Shown piece after piece: positions 17,411 to 24,204 of a stretch of 64,000 nucleotides of DNA (the stretch's first letter is position 1; the number at the start of each line of letters is the position of its first letter). The notes below the pieces were generated by a model. That model ran no database searches, was not told the origin of the DNA, and saw only the letters and a list, made by a program, of their open reading frames with translations. The position numbers were made by a program, and so were the translations under genes. The stretch covers positions 186,001 through 250,000 of the forward strand of contig JBEKKS010000001.1 in assembly GCA_050010595.1 (NCBI GenBank). Reading direction: 5' to 3'. The DNA is from Palsa-513 sp050010595 (GTDB lineage Bacteria; Actinomycetota; Thermoleophilia; Solirubrobacterales; Solirubrobacteraceae).

Positions 17411-18479
17411 CGTCGGTGTCGCTGCGGCCGATGACGACCGCGTCGGCCTCCTCCAGGCGACGGACGATCGCGACGATCCGCCCTTGCGCGTCTTCGATCA
17501 CGCGCTTGCGTTGCGGAGGCATGTACTCCATCTCCTCGACGAGCATCTGGGCAGCGCGCTCGGACATGTTGGTGAGGATCTTCTGGCGCACGTCCTCCGC
17601 GACGCCGCGCATCGCGAGCGCGAGATCCTTCTGGTCGGCTTCGCGCAGGATCAGCTGGATCGCGCGGTCGTCGAGCTTGGCGATGTCCTCGAAGACGAAC
17701 AGCAGGCGCCTGACTTCCTCGCCGAGCTCGGGGTCGACGTTTGCGATCGACTCGAGCACGTTGCGCTCGGTGCTGCGATCGGACTGGTTGAGGATGTCGG
17801 CCAACGACTTGATGCCGCCCGCCGTCGTGAAATCTTGCTGAACGACCATCGCGACCTTCTGGCGCATGACGTTCTCGACTTGGCGGACCGTCTCCGGGCT
17901 CGTCTCCCCCATCCGCGCGATCCGCAGTGCAGTCTCCGCCTGCTCGGCCTCGGGCAGCGACACGAGCACCTCAGCGGCAAGCGCCGAGTGCAGGCTTGCG
18001 ACCACAAGCGCGACGGTTTGCGGCGCCTCGTTGCGCAGGAAGCCGAGGATCTGCTCCGCCGGTATGCGGTGCAGGAACTCGAATGGACGCCGCTCGATGA
18101 CGGTTTGCAGGCGCGTGATGATCGCTGCCGCGCGAGCGGGCCCGAGGGCCTGGGCGAGGGCTTCGCGGGCATACTCGAAGCCACCACTCGACGATGCCTC
18201 GTGCGACTGCACCGTGACCGCGAGCTCCTCGAAGACCGCAGCACTCGTCGCCGGCTCGATGTGGCTCATGCGGGCCATCTCGATCGCGACGGTCTCGAGC
18301 TCGTCCTCGCGCAGATGGCGGAAGACCTGTGCCGCGCGCTCAGGGCCGAGCCCGATCAGCAGCACCGCGGCCTTGCGCGGTCCCGGCAGGCGCATCGAGC
18401 GCGCACCGAGCGTATTTATCCGTGGTGGCGATGCCTCCGCCGGACGCTCTCGCTCCTCGCTGAGGGTCTCGGTCGCCAT
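17400..18479 (-). CDS. fliG: Flagellar motor switch protein FliG
   Basis: FliG couples the stator to the rotor. The N-terminal domain (GPRKAAVLLIGLGPERAAQV) binds FliF; the middle domain carries EAPQ (in LRNEAPQTVALV) where most FliG proteins have EHPQ; the C-terminal domain has the torque helix region (LDDRAIQLILREADQKDLAL) with alternating charged residues. Length 359 aa is slightly long because of an N-terminal extension. A TAG directly precedes the ATG at 18479, so no in-frame upstream start is possible. A 160-bp spacer separates it from fliF, unusual in this operon. Confidence 0.95.
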   Translation of the reverse strand: MATETLSEERERPAEASPPRINTLGARSMRLPGPRKAAVLLIGLGPERAAQVFRHLREDELETVAIEMARMSHIEPATSAAVFEELAVTVQSHEASSSGGFEYAREALAQALGPARAAAIITRLQTVIERRPFEFLHRIPAEQILGFLRNEAPQTVALVVASLHSALAAEVLVSLPEAEQAETALRIARMGETSPETVRQVENVMRQKVAMVVQQDFTTAGGIKSLADILNQSDRSTERNVLESIANVDPELGEEVRRLLFVFEDIAKLDDRAIQLILREADQKDLALAMRGVAEDVRQKILTNMSERAAQMLVEEMEYMPPQRKRVIEDAQGRIVAIVRRLEEADAVVIGRSDTDDVL

Positions 18480-18640
18480 CTAGCAGCTCGACCGCGCGGC
18501 CGACGTGTTCTCGCGGCAAGCCGCAGCCGACAGGCGGGCGCCGCGGCAGCACCGCGGACCCGGCCGCCCCGCTGCAATCCGCTGCCAGCGGACGCCGCCA
18601 GAGCGCGCGGAGGTCGTGGAGTCAACCATCTCCCTCGCGC

Positions 18641-20161
18641 TCACTCCTCGGACATCCACTCGCGCACCTGCGTCGCGACGCGCTCCGGCTCGTGCTCGAC
18701 GAGATCCTCCACCTGGATCTTCGCCGGCGATCCGGCCGCTGGTCGCAGCCGCTTGACGCGAACCGGTTCGACTGGCCGCGTTTCGTCCTCGAGCTCGATC
18801 AGCGAGCGTGGCGAGTCGAGCTCGCGCAGCCACGTAGCCTGCCGGGCGGCGATCGGCTCCCGCTCGCGGCGGCGCAGCGCGCGTGTCATCAGGAACAGGA
18901 AGATGATGCCGCCGATCGCAGCTATCGCATCCTGCGCCATGCCCATCATGCCTGAGCTCGAGCCCGTCGAGCCCGTCCCGGTCGCGGTGGTGGTCGCTGT
19001 CTTGGCGAACGGCACCTGGTTGACCTGAACGTTGTAGATCCCTTTGGAGATCAGCGACGGCGAGGCGCCAACCGCGGCCTCGACGGCCGTCTTGATCGAG
19101 CCGACTTCCGAGCTGGGTACCTTTTTCGAGAGCAGCACGGCAACGTTGTCGGACAGGACCTGGCCGGGCGCGATCGTCTCCTGGGTGACCTGCTTGTCGA
19201 CGCCGTTGGTCGAGCTCGAGGTCGTGTTCTTGTAGTTCGAATTACCACTCGCGGTCTGGCCGTTGGCGACGGTTGTCGTCCCCGAGCCGCCTTTGTTCGT
19301 CAACGTCTCGTTCTGGGTGCTCGTGCTCAGCGGGACAGCGGTCTTGCCGTAGGTGACGCTGTCGACCGTCTCCTGGTTGTCGTTGAGCTGAGCGTCGACG
19401 ACGACGGTGGCCATGTTGGCACCGAGCGTCGTCGCGAGCATCCCGCTGATCGAGGCCTCTTGCTGCTGATCGAAGCTCGATTCGGCGCTCTCCAGCGCGC
19501 CCGACCCGTTGCCGCCGGAGCCGTTCGGCCAGAGCAGCTCGCCGGTATCCGAAGTGATCGTGACCTTGTTGATGCTGAGTCCCTGGACGCTCGAGGCAAC
19601 GAGCTGCGCGATCCCGCGGATCGCGCCCGAGTCGAGACTCGAGCCACCGGAGAGGAGGACTGCAGCGGACGGCTGCTGTGTTGTCGTCGCGAAGACCTCG
19701 TTGTTGGCGTTGGGCAGGGCGATCTCGACCTGCGCTCCGCTGACCCCCTGGACCTGGTCGATCGTGTCGGCGAGCTGCTGCTCGAGGTCCACCTGGTACT
19801 GGATCTGCTGCTGCGTGTCGCTCTCGCCGAGCGACGAGCCCGAGAAGAGCGACGAGTCGCTCTCGCTGGTGGTGAGCAGGTCGTCGCTGGCGAGTGCGAT
19901 CCGCGCACTCGCCACGTCGCTCGCGGGTACAGCCAGGGCCGTGCCGCCGTTCTGTAGCTGATAGGGGATGCCCTGAGTCGAGAGTGCAGCGGTCATCTTG
20001 CCGGTCTGGGCCGGGCTGATCCCGGTCAGAAGCGTCGAGTAGCTTGGCGCCGACGCCATCTGCATCAGGATCGTGATCAGGATCAGGCCGCCGGCGATGC
20101 TCGCCCCGACCATGATCCAGGACTTGACCGTCAGCTTGTTGATGATCTCGCGCAGCGGCAT
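18641..20161 (-). CDS. fliF: Flagellar MS-ring protein FliF
   Basis: FliF (506 aa) builds the MS ring, the base of the flagellum. The first membrane helix lies at residues ~14-33 (SWIMVGASIAGGLILITILM), followed by the YscJ/FliF ring-building motifs (SYSTLLTGISPAQTGKMTAAL). The long middle region includes Ser/Thr/Gly/Asn-rich loops. The second helix is near residue 410. The acidic C-terminal peptide (VEDLVEHEPERVATQVREWM) is the FliG-binding site. It starts 3 bp after fliE stops. Confidence 0.95.
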   Translation of the reverse strand: MPLREIINKLTVKSWIMVGASIAGGLILITILMQMASAPSYSTLLTGISPAQTGKMTAALSTQGIPYQLQNGGTALAVPASDVASARIALASDDLLTTSESDSSLFSGSSLGESDTQQQIQYQVDLEQQLADTIDQVQGVSGAQVEIALPNANNEVFATTTQQPSAAVLLSGGSSLDSGAIRGIAQLVASSVQGLSINKVTITSDTGELLWPNGSGGNGSGALESAESSFDQQQEASISGMLATTLGANMATVVVDAQLNDNQETVDSVTYGKTAVPLSTSTQNETLTNKGGSGTTTVANGQTASGNSNYKNTTSSSTNGVDKQVTQETIAPGQVLSDNVAVLLSKKVPSSEVGSIKTAVEAAVGASPSLISKGIYNVQVNQVPFAKTATTTATGTGSTGSSSGMMGMAQDAIAAIGGIIFLFLMTRALRRREREPIAARQATWLRELDSPRSLIELEDETRPVEPVRVKRLRPAAGSPAKIQVEDLVEHEPERVATQVREWMSEE

Positions 20162-20164
20162 CGT

Positions 20165-20497
20165 CTACACCTGGGTCTGGAAGATCGTCTGGACCGCGCT
20201 CACTGCCTTTGTGGTGATCTGCGACGCGAGCTCCATCGTGAGCTCTGAGTTCTCGACGTCGGTGACGACGGTCGCCTCATCGGTCGTCTTGCCGGTCGCC
20301 AGGGCGGTCGCCTCGGTGTTGGCTGTGTTCTGGCTCTGCTCGAGCGAGTTGATCGCGTTGCTGAGCGCGCCGCCAAAGCCGCCCGAGCCGGAACCCTGAC
20401 TCGAGCTGACCTGCCCGGCGCTGCCAAGGCCACCAACCGAGCTGATCGATCCCGCGCTTCCGAGCGCGGTCAGTGCGCCGACGGGAACGATGCTCAT
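20165..20497 (-). CDS. fliE: MS-ring/rod junction protein FliE
   Basis: FliE joins the MS ring to the proximal rod. The C-terminal half has the family pattern (FGGALSNAINSLEQSQNTAN, then DVENSELTMELASQITTKAVSAVQTIFQTQV). The N-terminal ~40 residues are a Gly/Ser-rich stretch. Length 110 is typical. It overlaps flgC by 4 bp and is followed immediately by fliF, the standard flgB-flgC-fliE-fliF order. Confidence 0.93.
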   Translation of the reverse strand: MSIVPVGALTALGSAGSISSVGGLGSAGQVSSSQGSGSGGFGGALSNAINSLEQSQNTANTEATALATGKTTDEATVVTDVENSELTMELASQITTKAVSAVQTIFQTQV

Positions 20498-20949
20498 TTG
20501 AGGATGTTCAGCGACGAGGAGAACATGTCCTTGGCTGTCTGCATCGCGGTCACGTCCGACTCGTAGCTGTTGGACTCGTCGATCAGGTCCACCATCTGCG
20601 TGACAGAGCTGATGTCAGGCTCCTTCACGTAGCCCTGCTTGTTGGCGCTCGGGTTGCCGGGGTCGTAAACGAGTTGCGTTGACGTCGCATCGTTCACGAT
20701 CCCGGCAACCTCGACGCCGCCTTGGACCGGACCAGAGTCGCTCGGCGTGCCGCTAAGCGCTTCTTGAAGCGTGCTTTGGAAGTTCGACCCCGTGGTTTCG
20801 GAGAGGTCAACAGACTGCTCCTGATACGGCTTGCCCGACGAGCTGGTCGTGCTCTGGGCGTTAGCGAGGTTCTCGGCCGTGACATCCATCGAGACGCGCT
20901 CGGCGTCCATTCCCGAGCCGGCGATCTCGATCGCGCTGAAGAGACTCAT
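20494..20949 (-). CDS. flgC: Proximal rod protein FlgC
   Basis: FlgC is a proximal rod subunit. The N-terminus (FSAIEIAGSGMDAERVSMDV, then AENLANAQSTT) is the rod-family signature; the interior KQGYVKEPDISSVTQMVDLIDESNSYESDV and the C-terminal helix (MQTAKDMFSSSLNILK) are FlgC-specific. Length 151 is normal. Start and stop are shared with flgB (1 bp) and fliE (4 bp). Confidence 0.95.
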   Translation of the reverse strand: MSLFSAIEIAGSGMDAERVSMDVTAENLANAQSTTSSSGKPYQEQSVDLSETTGSNFQSTLQEALSGTPSDSGPVQGGVEVAGIVNDATSTQLVYDPGNPSANKQGYVKEPDISSVTQMVDLIDESNSYESDVTAMQTAKDMFSSSLNILK

Positions 20950-21308
20950 CAGGTCCCGATCCCCATCGCGTATTGCAGCGACTGGTTGTTTGCGGCCATC
21001 ACTTCGGCGAGCGAGTCGTAGAGCAGCCCGTTCTCGGACAACTCGGCCGAGGTCTCGTCCGCGTCGACGCCGTTGCCGTTCGTGTTGGTCGTCTGCGCCT
21101 GCGTCGTCGCCTGGAAGCTCACGTTGTCGGGCGAGGTGCCGGCGTTCAGCGCAGTGGCGAGCTGGGACTGGAAGTCGACGCTCGACGGCTCGAAGTTCGC
21201 CGTGTCGGCGTTCGCCAGGTCGCTGGTCAGCAGATTCTGGTTGAGCTCGGCGCCGCGCATCGCGGCTTCGAGCACAGACTGGGTGGGTTCACTCGCGGAG
21301 ATCGCCAA
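20949..21308 (-). CDS. flgB: Proximal rod protein FlgB
   Basis: FlgB is the most proximal rod subunit. The protein has RGAELNQNLLTSDLANADTA followed by FEPSSVDFQSQLATAL, and ends LSENGLLYDSLAEVMAANNQ with a short tail, all typical of FlgB. Length 119 is normal. It is the first gene of the flgBC-fliEFGHIJ operon; a FliA-type promoter candidate lies about 70 bp upstream. A GGAAAGGAAT ribosome site precedes the ATG. Confidence 0.93.
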   Translation of the reverse strand: MAISASEPTQSVLEAAMRGAELNQNLLTSDLANADTANFEPSSVDFQSQLATALNAGTSPDNVSFQATTQAQTTNTNGNGVDADETSAELSENGLLYDSLAEVMAANNQSLQYAMGIGT

Positions 21309-21374
21309 GACAGGATTCCTTTCCGCGCCCTCCGTGGGCTATCGACGACCCCAGTCCGTGTGGGTCCGCTCACT

Positions 21375-21402
21375 TCATCGGCCGAGCGCGCGCCACCTTG
21401 AG
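21375..21402 (-). promoter_or_regulatory. Candidate FliA-type promoter of the flgB operon
   Basis: On the minus strand CTCA is followed by 16 bases and GCCGATGA. This fits the CTCA-N15-17-GCCGAT consensus known for FliA-type sigma factors in motile actinobacteria and recurs with the same 16-base spacing at two other starts in this window. The predicted transcript would begin about 60 bases before flgB. Confidence 0.65.
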
Positions 21403-21422
21403 CGCGCCTGGCCACCTCTCCC

Positions 21423-21779
21423 TCACGCCTGTTTGAACACGCGTCCGCGGCGCGACGCCGGCAGCGTGCGGGCGTACCCGGTGGCGGTGCGCTTGCTCAG
21501 CTCGACGCGTCGCAGCGACAGCAGCACCTGCTCGCGGCGGCGCAACAGCTCGATCTTCACACGGCGCTGCATCGCCAGCGCTCGCTCGAGCGGATCGCGC
21601 GCACCTGCTGGCGCGGGGTGCGGGAGCGCGCTCAACACCTGCGCGCGCTGCGCCGCCAGCTGACCGAGCTCGCTGTAGCGGCCCGTGCCGACCAACTCGA
21701 GCTCCTGCTCAGCGATCCGCACGAGGGCCTCGTACGGTGCAAGCGGATCCCGACTCAGCCGGGGCAGATCGCGTCCCAC
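21423..21779 (-). CDS. FliT-like small flagellar chaperone candidate
   Basis: A 118-residue, mostly helical, Arg/Leu-rich protein is encoded directly after fliS, overlapping it by 25 bp with a GTG start. Size, helical content and position after fliD-fliS fit FliT, the FliD chaperone, but sequence similarity is too low to prove it. The pattern APYEALVRIAEQELELVGTG followed by YSELGQLAAQRAQVL is consistent with the FliT opening helices. It could also be an unrelated coiled-coil protein. Confidence 0.6.
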   Translation of the reverse strand: MGRDLPRLSRDPLAPYEALVRIAEQELELVGTGRYSELGQLAAQRAQVLSALPHPAPAGARDPLERALAMQRRVKIELLRRREQVLLSLRRVELSKRTATGYARTLPASRRGRVFKQA

Positions 21780-22129
21780 GCGTCACGCAGCTGTCGCATG
21801 AGCCGAACCACGTCCTCGATCTTGCGCGGGTCGCGCTCGATCCGCGCGCGGTTGAGGTGACGCCGGCAGAAGAGATAGATCGTGAGCAGGTTGTTCGCGA
21901 TATCGCCCTGCTCCATGTCGAGCGTGTGCTGCAGGTGCGAGATGATCGCCTCGCCGCGGCGCAGCTTGACGTGCGTGCCGCCGATGTCGCCTTCGCGCAT
22001 CGCAAGCGCTGCCTGCTCGAGGAAGCGGCAGGCACCGTCGTAGAGCATTACGACGAGCCGCTCGCGGGAGGCCGTCATGACGGCGCTCTCGCGGTAGGCC
22101 TCTGGCGATGCTGCTAGGCGTGTGCTCAT
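21755..22129 (-). CDS. fliS: Flagellin chaperone FliS
   Basis: FliS binds the flagellin C-terminus and keeps it unfolded for export. The four-helix signature is clear: ASPEAYRESAVMTASRERLV, then VMLYDGACRFLEQA, and LQHTLDMEQGDIANNLLTIYLF. The frame opens at 22162, but the ATG at 22129 (MSTRLAASPEAYRES) gives the normal FliS start and 124 residues. It lies 109 bp downstream of fliD; that spacer shows no clear element. Its presence implies a flagellin gene, which is not in this window. Confidence 0.93.
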   Translation of the reverse strand: MSTRLAASPEAYRESAVMTASRERLVVMLYDGACRFLEQAALAMREGDIGGTHVKLRRGEAIISHLQHTLDMEQGDIANNLLTIYLFCRRHLNRARIERDPRKIEDVVRLMRQLRDAWDAICPG

Positions 22130-22238
22130 CGTGGCAACAGGGGGCCGGCGAGTGGCCGGCACACGAGTAGGCGTCTTGCCTTCTCGACCCAGGTGATCGA
22201 CCGCGAGGCCGAAAAGTTGAGCGTCGCGGGGCCGATCT

Positions 22239-23696
22239 CTAGCTGCTTGACGAGCTGCTCGAGTTGGTGAGCTGTGCGATCTCCGACTCGAGCTCCGACT
22301 GGGTTGAGTCGCTCGAGGAGATCGATGCCTCGAGTGCGCTGTACTCCTTCTGCAGCGACGTCTGTTGCTCGGTCAGCGCGTTCTGCATGTCGGTGATCTG
22401 TTCCGACATCTGCGTCACCTGGTCGTCGTTGTAGGAGATCCGCTGGGCGATCACGCCGCCTGCCCCCGCCTCGTTGCTGACTAGGTCAGTAAACGCCTGC
22501 GAGAAGCTTGCCAGGACATTCTCGACGCCGGTCGGGTTGCTCTGGATCGCGCTGTCCAGCGTCGACGTGTCAACTGTGAGATCGCCCGCGAGCGAGGAGG
22601 AGCTCGGCGCCGCCGAGCCGCTTGGTGCGCCGGTCGTGATGCCGATGTCGCTGAGCGCAGCCATCCCGCTCGGCAGCCCGCTGCCGGCCGTATACATCAG
22701 CTGGCGCATGCTGGTCAGCAGGTCAGTGAGATCCTGGTCGTTGTAGAGCGTGCCCTGCTGGGCCTCGGTCGTGTTCTCCGCCGGACTGTCTGGCGCGGTG
22801 GTGAGCTGCGTCTCGATCGCGTTCACGGCGGTGTTGTAATCGCTCACGAACTGGTTGACCGCCGAGGTGACACTGGACGTGCTGACCGTCGGCTGGGAGA
22901 CGACGACGGTCACGGAGCCGCTGCTCGAGTTCGTCACGCCACCGAGGCTCAGAGTCACGCCGGGGATCGCGTCGGTGACTGTGTTGCTTGTCGAGCTGCC
23001 AGAGGTGCCGTTGACCGTAAACGTCGCGTTCTGTCCGGCGTTCGCATCGCTTGTTATCTCGCTCAGCGAGCTCCCGGGATCGCTGACCTGAATGTAGCTG
23101 CCCGTCTGCTGACCGGTGCTCGTACTCGAGAGGACGAGCTGGTTGGTGCCCGTCACGGCAGCCTCGACGTCGAGGCTCGAGTCGTTGTTGATCTGGTCGG
23201 CGAAGTCCTGCAGCGTGGTTCCAGAGTCGATCGTGACCTGCTGGCCGTCGATCGTGATCGTGTCGCTGCTCGACGGGCTCGTGTAGGTGTAGGTCCGCGA
23301 GGCGGCCGTCGCGAGCTGGGATACGTCGACCTGATAACCGCCGATCGTGGCGCCGCTCGTTGCAGTCGCCGTGATCAGCGTCGGGTCACTCGAAGTCGCG
23401 GTCTGCGAGGTGTCAAACAAGCCTTCGCCGGAGAGGTTCTCGGCGTCGGTGATGACCGTCTGGAGCGAATTTTGGATGTCCTCCAGCTGCGTCGTCTGGG
23501 CCTCGACACCCGCCTCCTCGATCTCGTGCTGGATCATCGGCTGGCTGTCGATCGAGATGATCTCGCTGATGATCGCGGCACTGTTCAGACCGCTCGCGAG
23601 CCCCGGGATGCTGATTACGCCGCTCCCCGAGCTCGTGGTGCCGATCGTCAGGTCACTGGCGATCGTTGACGCTTCGCTTGTCGATGACGTCGACAC
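22239..23696 (-). CDS. fliD: Filament cap protein FliD (HAP2)
   Basis: FliD caps the filament and folds flagellin at the tip. The N-terminus (ISIPGLASGLNSAAIISEII, then SIDSQPMIQHEIEE) and the C-terminal coiled coil (RISYNDDQVTQMSEQITDMQ, then LTEQQTSLQKEYSALEASIS) are diagnostic. The middle contains IGGYQVDVSQLATAASRTYT, a FliD core motif. Length 485 is typical. The protein ends in a poly-Ser run. It is immediately downstream of the FlaG-like gene. Confidence 0.95.
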   Translation of the reverse strand: MSTSSTSEASTIASDLTIGTTSSGSGVISIPGLASGLNSAAIISEIISIDSQPMIQHEIEEAGVEAQTTQLEDIQNSLQTVITDAENLSGEGLFDTSQTATSSDPTLITATATSGATIGGYQVDVSQLATAASRTYTYTSPSSSDTITIDGQQVTIDSGTTLQDFADQINNDSSLDVEAAVTGTNQLVLSSTSTGQQTGSYIQVSDPGSSLSEITSDANAGQNATFTVNGTSGSSTSNTVTDAIPGVTLSLGGVTNSSSGSVTVVVSQPTVSTSSVTSAVNQFVSDYNTAVNAIETQLTTAPDSPAENTTEAQQGTLYNDQDLTDLLTSMRQLMYTAGSGLPSGMAALSDIGITTGAPSGSAAPSSSSLAGDLTVDTSTLDSAIQSNPTGVENVLASFSQAFTDLVSNEAGAGGVIAQRISYNDDQVTQMSEQITDMQNALTEQQTSLQKEYSALEASISSSDSTQSELESEIAQLTNSSSSSSS

Positions 23697-24047
23697 TTAC
23701 GATCCCCCCTCTCGCTCGATCAGATCGAATAAGTCGCTGCCGCTGAGGGTCCGCGGCGTGGTGCCGTCGCTGTCGGCGAGCAGAATCTGCACGCTGCCCT
23801 CAGACGAGTCAGCGAACGACACGTGCTGGCCGGCGCCGTCCAGAGCGGCCCAGGCTCGCGCTGCGGTCGCGATGTGCGCAGATAGCTCAGGCGGCGGCGT
23901 CGCCTCCGACAGCTCGGTGCCCTGCGCTTTCTCGAGTGCGGCAGCGAACGCTCCATTCCCCGGCTTTGCGGTGCCGGCTCGCGCCGTCCGCTGCGCGTCG
24001 GCTGCTGCGAGCGCTGCTAGTTGAGCTGGGTCTATGTTGGCCGTCAC
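23697..24047 (-). CDS. Small FlaG-like flagellar protein
   Basis: The GTG at 24047 starts a 116-residue protein (MTANIDPAQLAALAAADAQR onward); the frame is open further upstream but that part is Arg-rich and unconvincing. The C-terminal ~40 residues (VSFADSSEGSVQILLADSDG, then LSGSDLFDLIEREGG) show the alternating beta pattern of FlaG, whose usual form is L.F..de.tg...V.V.D..tgEvIR.IP...ll. The IR.IP core is missing, so similarity is weak. Position directly before fliD, where flaG sits in many operons, supports the call. Confidence 0.5.
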   Translation of the reverse strand: MTANIDPAQLAALAAADAQRTARAGTAKPGNGAFAAALEKAQGTELSEATPPPELSAHIATAARAWAALDGAGQHVSFADSSEGSVQILLADSDGTTPRTLSGSDLFDLIEREGGS

Positions 24048-24146
24048 GGGTGTCTTTCTGGTCCTGGGAGCGCACCCCGCCCGGCGCTTCGAGCACGACG
24101 GCGGGGTGTCGTCTAGTCGGGCCGCCGCCCACTGGTCCTGACCGCG

Positions 24147-24175
24147 TAATCGAACACATCCCCTCGCAACTTGAG
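24147..24175 (-). promoter_or_regulatory. Weak FliA-type promoter candidate before the FlaG-like/fliD operon
   Basis: The minus strand reads CTCA, 17 bases, then TTCGATTA. The -35-like part is perfect, but the -10-like part has TT for CC of GCCGAT. It is weaker than the three main matches. Confidence 0.35.
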
Positions 24176-24204
24176 CCCGTCTGGCCAAGCGCACGAGTCT
24201 GCCC

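Noticed and set aside
18480..18640. The 160-bp fliF-fliG spacer as a second riboswitch-like leader.
   Set aside because: It has a CCGCGG hairpin and other GC-rich repeats but no organised set of helices and no ribosome site hidden in a stem. GC content alone could explain it.
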